A DNA stretch of 21,780 nt, taken from NCBI GenBank assembly GCA_016793305.1, contig JAEUHU010000419.1:1-21780 (forward strand), given 5' to 3'. Under the pieces are notes generated by a model, which saw nothing but the letters and a program-made list of their open reading frames with translations, searched no databases and had not been told where the DNA came from. The position numbers and the translations under genes are program-made. Positions 1 through 7,598 of this stretch are shown here, piece by piece. The DNA is from Planctomycetota bacterium. GTDB lineage: Bacteria; Planctomycetota; UBA1135; UBA2386. The stretch's first letter is position 1. Each line of letters begins with the position of its first letter.

Positions 1-417
1 CCGGGCAACTGCGGCGTGCTGGTGCACACGTCGACGCCGCGGCGGCTCTACGGCATGTTCCCGCAGTCGATCGAAGTGCAGCTGCACGCCGGCAACGCCG
101 GCGACTTCTGGTGCATCGGCGAGGACATCGCCGTGCCGGACATGGAGACGCGGCGCGGTCCGAAGGCCAACTGGGGCGTCGACGGCGACCGCGCACGGCG
201 CATCGTCAACCTGATCGACGGCGCCGAGAAGCCGAACGGCGAGTGGAACCAGATGGTGGTCGAGTGCCGTGGCGACGAGGTGATCGTGCACGTGAACGGC
301 CAGCTGGTGAACCACGGCACCGGCTGCACGGCGCGCGGTGGCCGCATCGCCCTGCAGGCCGAGGGTGCCGTCTGCGAGTTCCGCCGGCTCGACGTGCAGC
401 CGCTGCAGACGCCCTGA
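1..417 (+). CDS. 3-keto-disaccharide hydrolase (DUF1080) domain protein, C-terminal part
   Basis: The reading frame is open from the first base, so the gene is cut by the window edge and only its last 138 residues are visible. These fit the end of the DUF1080 concanavalin-like beta-sandwich. A GNCGVLVHTS segment corresponds to the family's SNSGIFLR strand, IEVQL to the EYQIL strand, GEWNQMVVECRGDEVIVHVNG to the 'GEWN...NG' hairpin, and the closing strand GGRIALQAEGAVCEFRRL to the usual 'G.I.LQ....EFRNI'. The family is abundant in Planctomycetota and Verrucomicrobiota and is usually secreted. Some members hydrolyse 3-keto-glycosides, but many are only known as sugar-binding or uncharacterised domains. 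The signal peptide and any fused domains lie outside the window. The gene ends 5 bp before the stop of a convergent ArsR-type gene. Confidence 0.85.
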   Translation, partial: PGNCGVLVHTSTPRRLYGMFPQSIEVQLHAGNAGDFWCIGEDIAVPDMETRRGPKANWGVDGDRARRIVNLIDGAEKPNGEWNQMVVECRGDEVIVHVNGQLVNHGTGCTARGGRIALQAEGAVCEFRRLDVQPLQTP

Positions 418-424
418 CGGCGTC
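408..424. terminator. Compact hairpin between convergent genes
   Basis: GACGCC and GGCGTC form a perfect 6-bp stem around CTGAC. An overlapping alternative is CTGAC-GGC-GTCAG. The hairpin contains the stop codon of the rightward gene and touches that of the leftward one, so it could slow transcription in both directions. There is no T-tract, so terminator function is only a guess. Confidence 0.3.
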
Positions 425-893
425 AGCCCCGCTTCGGTCGCGGTGGGCCTTCCTGCGCCGTCGCGGCGCTGGCAGCGTGCGCCAATTCGCGGACCCGGGC
501 GCACATCAGGTCGCACAGCCCGAAGGTGCGTTCGTCGGCGAGCGCGTAGAGGACGTGCACGCCGACTTTCGTGCGCGTCACCCAGCCGACCTGGTGCAGC
601 ATGCCGAGGTGCTTGCTGACGTTCGCGAGGGACAGGCCCGACGCCTCGACCAGTGCGCCGACCGACTTCGGGCCGTCGAACAGCAGGTTCATCAGCCGCA
701 ACCGCGATGGTTCGCCCAGCGCCCGGAACTGCTCGGCGACGCGTTCCAGCAGCGCCTGGCTCATCGTGTGCTGTGGGCTCTCTTCGGCTGGCGCGGGGGG
801 GCTGCGCCGCTGGGGTGGCAAGGCCGACGGGCGCCGCGCCGAAGCGGGACCGGTTCGTGGTCGGGTCGTGGTGGATCGCATGGTCTTGGTCAC
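423..893 (-). CDS. ArsR-family winged-helix transcriptional regulator
   Basis: The core, about residues 44-140 of 156, is a typical ArsR/SmtB winged helix. It begins MSQALLERVAEQFRALGEPS, the usual 'LADPTRL' entry helix, followed by the recognition helix region GLSLANVSKHLGML and the wing TRTKVGVHVLYALAD. The classical ELCVCDL metal site is absent. Two cysteines occur near the C-terminus (FGLCDLMC), but metal sensing cannot be claimed. The first 43 residues are Arg/Pro/Thr-rich and likely disordered. A shorter protein starting at ATG 764 is possible. I kept GTG 893 because its GTGA overlaps the TGA of the upstream repeat protein by 4 nt, a classical coupling arrangement. It is the last gene of its leftward block, so it may feed back on that block. 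Confidence 0.85.
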   Translation of the reverse strand: MTKTMRSTTTRPRTGPASARRPSALPPQRRSPPAPAEESPQHTMSQALLERVAEQFRALGEPSRLRLMNLLFDGPKSVGALVEASGLSLANVSKHLGMLHQVGWVTRTKVGVHVLYALADERTFGLCDLMCARVRELAHAASAATAQEGPPRPKRG

Positions 894-3622
894 AAGGTCA
901 CCGCTTGGGTCGAGCCGGCCGTGACGGTCACGACCTGTCCGGCGACCGCAGCGCCGTCAGGGCGTTGGGCGACGAGGCGCCACGGCCCAGGCGCCAGCTG
1001 GTCGAACGTCGCCTGGCCGTTGTTGGCTCGCACCATGTGCTGCGTCGGACCGCTCGCGGGGGCTTCGGAGCCGGCCCATTCGGCGCCTACCCCGATCGCC
1101 CCGTCGGCGCGCACGCGCACCCGCCCGGCGGCGCGCAGCTGCACGGCGACGTCGCCGCGTCGTTCGCCGACGGCCAGCGGTTCGAGGGCCACCGTGCTCG
1201 GCACGCGCAGCCGGCCGCGCGCGGTCAGCTGCAGCGGCACGCCGTGGCGCAGCCCGCGCAGCACGAACGTGCCGTCGTCGGCACTGCGTTGGGCGCGGCG
1301 GCCGGTGCCACCGAACAACGCGGTCGCTTCGGCCACGCCTTCGGCGAACTCGGCTTCGTCGGCCGTGTCGACGTGCAGCTCGATGCCGGCCAGCGGGGCG
1401 CCGTTCTCGTCGCGGACGATGCCGGCGACCGACGTGTCGTGCAGGACCAGGTCGAACTGGTTGTCGCCTTCGCGCAGTTCGAAGTCGAACGCCTGTGGCA
1501 TCGCCAGGTCGCGGTGGCGGACCTGCAAGCGGACCGGGCCGATCGGGGCCTGGCCCAGCGTGTAGGTGCCGTCGGACTCGCTGCGGCAGGTCGGGTCGGA
1601 GCTGCCACCGAGCAGTCCGCCGAACATCTCGCCGACCGCCTCCTCGACGGCGGCATCGAGCGGGTCCCCGGCGCTGGCGACGAGCAGGCGCACCTCCGCG
1701 CGATCGAGTGGCTGGCCACCGAGGGTCACGACACCGCGCACCGAGCCGAGCCTCGGCTCGTCGAGGCGCAGCTGCAGTTCCGCCCCGTCGACGACCTCGA
1801 CACTCTTGCTGCCGGGGATCGAACGCGGCAGGCCGAGGCCGCCGATCGTCAGGCCGTGGCCGCTGTCCGGGATCTTGCGAGCGAACGTGTGCTTGCCCGG
1901 AGCCAGCCGCGCGAACGTGGTGCGCGCGTCGGCGTCGGTGGTGCGCTCTTCATCTCCCTCGTCGTCGCCTCCGCTGCGCACGACCACCACGCCCGGCACC
2001 GGGTTGCCGTCGCGGTCGAAGACCTGCACGGTGACCGAGCCCCCGTCCCGGAGCGTCACCGTCTGCTCGACGGTGCCGCGCGCCGGCAGGGCGAACGGCT
2101 CGCCGCGGTAGGGCGCGTGCTGGTCCGAGCGCACCACGAGGCGGCCCTGGCCGACGAGGTCCGTGGTGATGCGGACCACCCCGTGCTCGTCGGTCCGGTT
2201 GCGGCCGCGCTCCGGACCACCGCCGATCGTGGTCGTCGTGGTGCTGCTGGGAACCGGCTGCGTGTTGCCGGCACGAACGGTTGCACCCACCTGCAGCGAG
2301 CGTTCGTCGTCCTCGACTTCGTCGATCTCGACCAGCGCTCCGGCGACCGGCCGGCCACTGGCCTGCACCGTGACCTGTACGACCGGCGCCACGCCGAGGC
2401 TGGCGACGCCGAGGTCGTGGCGTCCGGGCCGCAACTCGAGGTCGTCGCGCACCCAGCTGCGATGCCCTGCTGCGCGCACTTCGAGCGACCAGCGGCCCGT
2501 TTCGCCCGCGTCGATGCCGAGGCCCGGCACGCGGACTTCGCCACGGGGGAACTGCTGCTGCGGCACCGGCTGCCGCATCGGCACCGCGACGTCGATGCCG
2601 AGTACCGCGACCTTGCGCATCGGCCCGACCGCCACTTCCAGCGCCTCGAGCGGGGCCCCGGTCTCGGCGTCGACCACGCGTAGCACCAGCTCGGCCGTCG
2701 GTCGCCAGCGCAGCGACACGCCGCGCGAACCGCTCGGGCACTCGGCCACCTCGGTGCACCGCGTCGGCATCTGTCCGTCGGGTCGCTGTTGGGCGAACAC
2801 CCGGTAGGTTCGCCCGACGGCGAGGCCTGCCAGCGTGAACGTGCCGTCGGCGGCGACCACGGCGGTGCGCCCGTCGGCGGGCACGTCGAAGTCGTCGAGC
2901 AGATTGCCGAAGTCGAACAGGCTCTTCGTCAGCGCCTGGTCGGCCGCCGCGGCGAGACCCCGCTCGACCGGCTTGCCGACGACCGTGAGCGCGCCGGCGT
3001 CGCTCGGTGCGTCGACGACGCGGCCGGTGATGGCGACGCCGTCCTGCAGCACCAGCAACACACCTTCGACCACCGGACCGTCGGCGACACCGGCGAACGT
3101 GCTCGGCGGATGGTCCGGATGGCTGGCGCGCAGCTCGAAGGCGCCGAGTTCTGGCAGGGCCACTTCGAACGAGCCGTCCGCAGCCGTCCGCGTGGTGTGT
3201 TCCGTGCCGGCTGCCATCGGCAGGCTGGCCGCGATCAGGGCCGGCGCATCGGCCTTCTTCACCTGCCCGACCTCGGCGCCGGCGACGCCCTGCCGGCGCA
3301 CGTCGACCACCTGGCCGCGCACGCGGGTCCTGACTCGCAGCGGAGCTGTGCCGGCGGTGGGTTCGTTCGCATCGGGGGCTGCAGCGGTCGGCGCTGGCGT
3401 CGCCGCGGCGCTCCGGCCGCTGTCGTCGTCGGGCGCTACGACCTCGCCCGGACGAGCGGGTTCGGCTGCCTTGGCGGCTCGTTCTGGCGGGGGGGAGATG
3501 GTGCCCGGCGGGGCCGGCGGCCCATCCGACGACCAACCGAACGCGAAGATCGCTGCCGAGGCCAGGACCAGGGCGGCGACGAGCCAGACCAGGGGGTGGC
3601 CGGTGGAGCGAGGCGCAGGCAT
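890..3622 (-). CDS. Large envelope protein with serial carboxypeptidase-regulatory-like (Ig-like) domains
   Basis: This 910-residue protein begins with a hydrophobic segment (about residues 10-29, LVWLVAALVLASAAIFAF). A Pro/Ala-rich linker to about residue 93 follows. Then come roughly eight beta-sandwich modules of about 90-110 residues. The carboxypeptidase-regulatory-like signature recurs: 'G.V.D..G.P..GA.V' followed by 'T.ADG.F.L..L..G.Y.L.A'. Examples lie near residues 103-170, 198-278, 313-400, 415-500, 530-585, 628-705, 732-805 and 835-890. A run of threonines interrupts the fourth module. No catalytic domain was recognised, so a structural or adhesive surface role is inferred. ATG 3622 was chosen over GTG 3643 and ATG 3631 because the hydrophobic segment follows directly and a -10-like TAGCAT lies 7 nt upstream. 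The stop overlaps the ArsR start (GTGA). Confidence 0.8.
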   Translation of the reverse strand: MPAPRSTGHPLVWLVAALVLASAAIFAFGWSSDGPPAPPGTISPPPERAAKAAEPARPGEVVAPDDDSGRSAAATPAPTAAAPDANEPTAGTAPLRVRTRVRGQVVDVRRQGVAGAEVGQVKKADAPALIAASLPMAAGTEHTTRTAADGSFEVALPELGAFELRASHPDHPPSTFAGVADGPVVEGVLLVLQDGVAITGRVVDAPSDAGALTVVGKPVERGLAAAADQALTKSLFDFGNLLDDFDVPADGRTAVVAADGTFTLAGLAVGRTYRVFAQQRPDGQMPTRCTEVAECPSGSRGVSLRWRPTAELVLRVVDAETGAPLEALEVAVGPMRKVAVLGIDVAVPMRQPVPQQQFPRGEVRVPGLGIDAGETGRWSLEVRAAGHRSWVRDDLELRPGRHDLGVASLGVAPVVQVTVQASGRPVAGALVEIDEVEDDERSLQVGATVRAGNTQPVPSSTTTTTIGGGPERGRNRTDEHGVVRITTDLVGQGRLVVRSDQHAPYRGEPFALPARGTVEQTVTLRDGGSVTVQVFDRDGNPVPGVVVVRSGGDDEGDEERTTDADARTTFARLAPGKHTFARKIPDSGHGLTIGGLGLPRSIPGSKSVEVVDGAELQLRLDEPRLGSVRGVVTLGGQPLDRAEVRLLVASAGDPLDAAVEEAVGEMFGGLLGGSSDPTCRSESDGTYTLGQAPIGPVRLQVRHRDLAMPQAFDFELREGDNQFDLVLHDTSVAGIVRDENGAPLAGIELHVDTADEAEFAEGVAEATALFGGTGRRAQRSADDGTFVLRGLRHGVPLQLTARGRLRVPSTVALEPLAVGERRGDVAVQLRAAGRVRVRADGAIGVGAEWAGSEAPASGPTQHMVRANNGQATFDQLAPGPWRLVAQRPDGAAVAGQVVTVTAGSTQAVTL

Positions 3623-3629
3623 GCCTCGC

Positions 3630-3659
3630 ATGCTACGGACCACGGGCGTCGTCGGTCAG
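3630..3659 (-). promoter_or_regulatory. Candidate promoter for the repeat protein
   Basis: On the minus strand CTGACC (3659-3654) is followed after 18 nt by TAGCAT (3635-3630). The ATG begins 7 nt further on, so transcription would start at or next to the start codon. The -35 box overlaps the stop codon of the preceding small gene. Prediction from sequence only. Confidence 0.4.
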
Positions 3660-3976
3660 CAGGCGGTTCCGTGGCGCCGGGTTTCCGGGGCGTCGTCGTG
3701 CAGCGCCAGCTCCTCGGCCGTGCCGAGCACGGCCATGCGCACGTGCAGCAGTTCGGTGGCGAGATCCTCGACCTCGCCGTGCAGGGCCGCATCCACGGCG
3801 AGCGGCATGGGGCTGGTCGGCTCGAACAGTTCCCGGGTGCGTTCGCGGTCGGCTTCTTCGAGCCGTTCCTGGCGTTCCTCGAGCAGTTGGCGCAGCAGGT
3901 CCTCCTGGGCGCGGTAGCGGTGCAGCAGGGCGCGCAGGCGACCCCGGTGATCGACGAGCTCAAGCACTGGCGGCAT
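3656..3976 (-). CDS. Small helical (coiled-coil) protein of unknown function
   Basis: This 106-residue protein is dominated by charged amphipathic helix. Residues 10-50 carry heptad-like Leu/Arg/Glu patterning (RALLHRYRAQEDLLRQLLEE). A break containing EPTSPMPLAV follows, then a second helix (EVEDLATELLHVRMAVLGTA) and a short acidic tail. There is no signal peptide or membrane segment, so it is probably cytoplasmic. The start has a Shine-Dalgarno GGAG 7 nt upstream (3987-3984). It overlaps the end of the preceding small gene by 17 nt. Both proteins share a helix / Pro-x-PLAV / helix layout, suggesting distant paralogs or paired partners. I do not recognise a family, and its small size means the coding call itself is less than certain. 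Confidence 0.6.
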   Translation of the reverse strand: MPPVLELVDHRGRLRALLHRYRAQEDLLRQLLEERQERLEEADRERTRELFEPTSPMPLAVDAALHGEVEDLATELLHVRMAVLGTAEELALHDDAPETRRHGTAC

Positions 3977-4226
3977 GGAACGTCTCCGGGTCGCCGGGCA
4001 TGCCGTCGAGCAACTGGTGCAGCGCGTCCACCTGGCGGCGGGTCGCGGTGCGTTCGAGCCGAACCGCCAGCGGCACCGGCGTGCCGACGGCCAGCGCCGC
4101 GCGGTAGCGGGCTTCGGCCACCGCCCGGCGCTGGGTGGCCTGGGTCAGGTCGGCGAGGAGGCGGGCAGTCAGATCTGCGGCGGCGCAGGCAGCGCCGTCA
4201 CAGCCCAAGAACAGCTCGTGGTCCAT
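3960..4226 (-). CDS. Small helical protein of unknown function, possible paralog of its neighbour
   Basis: This 88-residue protein starts MDHELFLGCDGAAC. A helix rich in Ala/Arg/Leu follows (LTARLLADLTQATQRRAVAEARYRAAL), then a turn with GTPVPLAV and a second helix (RLERTATRRQVDALHQLLDG). The same order and the PLAV motif at the turn occur in the next gene, whose start lies inside this one's 3' end (17 nt overlap), so the two are likely co-translated. No signal peptide, transmembrane segment or known motif is visible. It lies 73 nt downstream of the beta-propeller gene on the same strand. The function is unknown and the coding call rests on the overlap arrangement, the shared layout and the absence of any better frame. 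Confidence 0.55.
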   Translation of the reverse strand: MDHELFLGCDGAACAAADLTARLLADLTQATQRRAVAEARYRAALAVGTPVPLAVRLERTATRRQVDALHQLLDGMPGDPETFHAASA

Positions 4227-4299
4227 GGCAGAACCATCGGCTGCGCGCGTGAAGCGACGAGCAAGCGAACGACAAGCTGTGCCGTCCGGGAAGCCGCGT

Positions 4300-5418
<1,119 letters not shown>

Positions 5419-5424
5419 CGCCGC

Positions 5425-5453
5425 ATGCTGACGGGCCGGTCTCGGCCCCGCAA
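5425..5453 (-). promoter_or_regulatory. Candidate promoter of the beta-propeller gene
   Basis: On the minus strand TTGCGG (5453-5448), a 17-nt spacer, then CAGCAT (5430-5425), with the ATG 6 nt downstream. The -10 matches TATAAT at only three positions but resembles the TAGCAT/TAGCTT elements before other starts in this window. Confidence 0.35.
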
Positions 5454-5471
5454 TGGTGCCGAGGGCCCGCG

Positions 5472-5491
5472 CGACGTCATGCCGACGTCAT
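5472..5491. repeat. Direct repeat CGACGTCAT x2
   Basis: CGACGTCAT occurs at 5472-5480 and again at 5483-5491, exactly 11 bp apart, about one helical turn. Each copy contains the palindrome GACGTC. The second overlaps the stop codon of the XRE-type regulator gene, and the pair sits about 20 bp upstream of the beta-propeller promoter. It could be a regulator-binding site or chance. Confidence 0.35.
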
Positions 5492-5967
5492 TCGGCCGCG
5501 TGGCCGGCGAGGCCGCCACCCGCACCGCTGGCGTGCCCGCCGGCCACCAGCCCGATCGAGCCGGACGCGGCATCGGCGAGGCCGAGCAGGCGCCGTTCGG
5601 CGAGGCTCAGGTCGGGGAACATCGCCAGGAACTCGGCGCGGTGGCGCTGCACGAACGTGCGCAGGCGCTGCATCAGCCGCTCCGGATCCTCGAGCTGCGG
5701 CAGCCCCGTGCGATCGAGGGCGACCGCGGCCCCGCGTTGCGCCAGGCGGTCGAGCTCGGCGGGCACCAGCCGTTCGTCGTCGAGCCAGAACTCGGCCCGC
5801 ACCTCGAAGAACGTGATCAGGTTGCGCAGGTGCGGCAGCGTGATCGCCGAGCGCCCCTTGCAGATGTCGGTCGCCGTCTGCGGCGACACTCCCAACGCTC
5901 GCGCCAAGTCTCGCTTCTTCAAGCGCCGCTGCTCCAGCAAGGCAGCGATCTTCTCGTGGATGAGCAC
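5488..5967 (-). CDS. XRE-family helix-turn-helix regulator
   Basis: This 159-residue protein has an N-terminal Cro/C1-type HTH. The segment LKKRDLARALGVSPQTATDI covers helices 2-3, followed by CKGRSAITLPHLRNLITFFEVRAEFWLDD, the typical helix 4-5 end of the domain (about residues 5-65). The remainder is helical and charged, with a Gly/Ala-rich tail, and no second domain was recognised. The frame stays open to 6057, but I start at GTG 5967. It has GGAGG at an 8-nt spacing, the HTH begins at once, and the extra 30 residues would cover the divergent control region. The adjacent TTG 5970 is also possible. It is a plausible autorepressor acting on the palindromes between it and the divergent lipoprotein. 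Confidence 0.8.
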   Translation of the reverse strand: MLIHEKIAALLEQRRLKKRDLARALGVSPQTATDICKGRSAITLPHLRNLITFFEVRAEFWLDDERLVPAELDRLAQRGAAVALDRTGLPQLEDPERLMQRLRTFVQRHRAEFLAMFPDLSLAERRLLGLADAASGSIGLVAGGHASGAGGGLAGHAAE

Positions 5968-5975
5968 CAAGCACG

Positions 5976-5980
5976 CCTCC
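5976..5980 (-). promoter_or_regulatory. Ribosome binding site deciding the XRE regulator start
   Basis: GGAGG on the minus strand lies 8 nt before GTG 5967 and 5 nt before TTG 5970. This argues against the upstream ATG at 6057. Confidence 0.6.
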
Positions 5981-6011
5981 GCGTCGTCGTTCGTGGAACC
6001 AGCCCGCCGGC

Positions 6012-6063
6012 ACGCTACCGGTTCGGTGGCACCGAAGGAAGCGCGAGCTCGCGGCACGAACCG
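6012..6063. promoter_or_regulatory. Divergent control region with nested palindromes (candidate operators)
   Basis: TTCGGTG-G-CACCGAA is a perfect 7-bp-arm inverted repeat at 6022-6036. CGCGAGCTCGCG is a perfect 12-bp palindrome at 6042-6053. CGGTTCG at 6019-6025 is mirrored by CGAACCG at 6057-6063. A minus-strand -10-like TAGCGT (6017-6012) and a weak -35-like TTCCTT (6040-6035) flank the first palindrome. A protein bound there would block the regulator's own promoter. Binding by the neighbouring XRE protein is inferred. Confidence 0.5.
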
Positions 6064-6098
6064 ATGGCGTGGGCGTTCCGGCGTCGCGGCGCGCCGAC

Positions 6099-6104
6099 TA
6101 GCAT
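6099..6104 (+). promoter_or_regulatory. Candidate -10 element TAGCAT before the lipoprotein gene
   Basis: TAGCAT ends 9 nt before the GTG start. Only a weak -35 (TTCCGG at 6076-6081, 17-nt spacer) is visible. The mRNA would have almost no leader. Confidence 0.3.
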
Positions 6105-6113
6105 CCGCCGCGC

Positions 6114-6950
6114 GTGCGCGTCGTGTCGCTTCGTTCCTGGTCGGTCCTGCCCGCTGCTGGTGCGGTCGTGCTCGCGACCCTGCTGGCCGGTTGCGTCAGC
6201 GACGATCCGCCGGCGACCATCTGGCCGCCGAAGGGCTTCGAGTTCGTCGCCGAAGAGGTCGTGCAGGTCGGCAACCGACTCGACACGGTGCGCAAGTTCC
6301 GTCTGACCGGCGACGGGCTCGCGGTCTACGGCACGTCGTCCCGAGCGCTGACCACCGCGGACGGCGAACGCGAACTGTCGCTGCCGGTGTTCGACCGACT
6401 CGGCGTCTACCGGATGGTGCCGTCGGCGGTGCGCGCGTTCGCGCGGCGGCTGCACCGGCTCGGCTTCTTCGGGCTCGACGAGTTCCCGACCAGTGCCCCG
6501 CCGGCCGGGGCCCCGACCGGCATGGTGCTGCTGCGCGTTCGGTCGGTCGACGGCGAACACCAGGTGGCGCTGCACGGCCGGCTGCGCGGCACGCTCGCCG
6601 AGCTGATGCGCGTCGTCGAAGCGCACCTGCCGACCGACGAGCGGTTCGCCGGCGTCGAGAGCGACCAACGGGCCGTCGTGCGCGTGCTGCGTGGGGTGCC
6701 GCCGCCGCGCCAGAGCCTCGACGGGGCGCTCAGCGCGCACTTCCTGCTGCTCGACGAGCGCGGCGAGGATCCGGCCGTGCTGGCGGATGCGTTCGCCCTG
6801 GCCTGCCGGAGCGGCTCGCGCTCGCTGGCCGAGGACCTGCTCGTGCGCTGGCAGCGCGCGGCCGGCCCGGCGGCTCGTTCGGTGTTCGCCGACGAGCCGG
6901 CGGCGGGTGACCCGGTCGAACTGCGCCGGCGCTTGCTGCCGGCACCGTGA
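6114..6950 (+). CDS. Lipoprotein of unknown function
   Basis: This 278-residue protein has a clear lipoprotein signal: a basic start, a hydrophobic stretch VLPAAGAVVLATLL and the lipobox LAGC with Cys27. The mature part begins VSDDPPATIWPPKGFEF. Its first half is beta-rich (EFVAEEVVQVGNRLDTVRKF, GLAVYGTSSRAL, VLLRVRSVDGEHQVALHGRL). The second half is helical with Ala/Arg/Leu (ADAFALACRSGSRSLAEDLLVRWQ). I do not recognise a family. It starts with GTG, with no Shine-Dalgarno and a -10-like element 9 nt upstream. It is divergent from the XRE regulator across a palindrome-rich region and is a likely target of it. It converges on the DUF2911 gene with a strong hairpin element in between. Confidence 0.75.
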   Translation: MRVVSLRSWSVLPAAGAVVLATLLAGCVSDDPPATIWPPKGFEFVAEEVVQVGNRLDTVRKFRLTGDGLAVYGTSSRALTTADGERELSLPVFDRLGVYRMVPSAVRAFARRLHRLGFFGLDEFPTSAPPAGAPTGMVLLRVRSVDGEHQVALHGRLRGTLAELMRVVEAHLPTDERFAGVESDQRAVVRVLRGVPPPRQSLDGALSAHFLLLDERGEDPAVLADAFALACRSGSRSLAEDLLVRWQRAAGPAARSVFADEPAAGDPVELRRRLLPAP

Positions 6951-6974
6951 GCTCGGGTCGTCGTGAGCCCGGGG

Positions 6975-7016
6975 CGCCCCCAGCCTGGGTCCCCCCAGTC
7001 TGGGTCGCCGGGGGCG
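6975..7016. terminator. Multi-hairpin GC-rich element between convergent genes
   Basis: CGCCCCC (6975-6981) pairs with GGGGGCG (7010-7016). As an alternative to that outer stem, two tandem units CCCAG-N-CTGGG (6979-6989 and 6994-7004) form small hairpins, each inside a 15-nt direct repeat. The element fills the gap between two converging genes, as expected for a bidirectional terminator, but has no T-tract. Confidence 0.5.
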
Positions 7017-7017
7017 A

Positions 7018-7548
7018 TCAGCCCTTCTTGGCGACCGGTGCGAACTGCAGATCGCCCGACTTGCTGCCGAACGCGACGTAGACGCCAGCGCCCTTCTCGG
7101 CGGCGTACAGGCACAGCAGCAGCATCTTGCTCTCGTGGCCCGAGTCGGCCAGCGTCAGCTTGTGGCTGTGGACCTTCTCGCCGCTCTTGAAGTTGATGCT
7201 CCAGTTCAGGTCCTCGTCGATCGTGAAGAAGACGCTGTACTCACCGGCGGCCAGCATCGTGTCGCCGCAGGAGACGTCGACCGAGCTCTTGAACGTGCCG
7301 ATCGCGTTGTTCGCGGCGTTGTCGTTGAGACGCTTGCGCGCCTGCGCGCCGTTCTCCTTGTCCATGAGGCGCGCCATGGTCCTGCCCTCGGCCCAGGTGA
7401 CGGAGTAGTAGTCGAGGCTCATCGAGGCGCCCTTGGCCTCGATCGACTGCTTCAGCGCCGGCGCGTTGGTGTTGGTCGAGCCCGACTTCTGGGCGAAAGC
7501 CGGGGCGCAGAGCGCGGCGGCGAGGACGAACGACAGGATCTTCTTCAT
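7018..7548 (-). CDS. Secreted DUF2911 family protein
   Basis: This 176-residue protein begins with a textbook Sec signal peptide (MKKILSFVLAAALCAPAFA, cleavage before QKSG). The mature domain fits DUF2911. It shows ASMSLDYYSVTWAEGRTM, the family's 'I.YSRP..KGR.IFG' position in altered form, then ANNAIGTFKSSVDVSCGDTMLAAGEYSVFFTIDEDLNWSINF, corresponding to the characteristic 'ANEATTITFS.DV...G..LPAGTYSLFTIP....W.I.FN'. The length of about 175 residues matches the family. DUF2911 proteins are exported and their function is unknown. ATG 7548 is fixed by the signal peptide. The frame is open upstream into the AsnB gene, but that extension is not credible. The gene lies 50 nt downstream of AsnB on the same strand. 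Confidence 0.85.
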   Translation of the reverse strand: MKKILSFVLAAALCAPAFAQKSGSTNTNAPALKQSIEAKGASMSLDYYSVTWAEGRTMARLMDKENGAQARKRLNDNAANNAIGTFKSSVDVSCGDTMLAAGEYSVFFTIDEDLNWSINFKSGEKVHSHKLTLADSGHESKMLLLCLYAAEKGAGVYVAFGSKSGDLQFAPVAKKG

Positions 7549-7598
7549 GCGTGTAGTGGTTCTTGGAATGCTGCGGGGGATTCCGCGGGGCGCGGAGT

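Noticed and set aside
653..2683. Long rightward open frame of more than 600 codons opposite the repeat protein gene.
   Set aside because: It has antisense-shadow composition with no domain pattern, while the opposite strand encodes repeated beta-sandwich modules.
5968..6057. Upstream ATG start for the XRE regulator, adding 30 residues.
   Set aside because: The extra sequence is not HTH-like, covers palindromes and a promoter, and has no ribosome binding site. GGAGG is correctly placed for GTG 5967.
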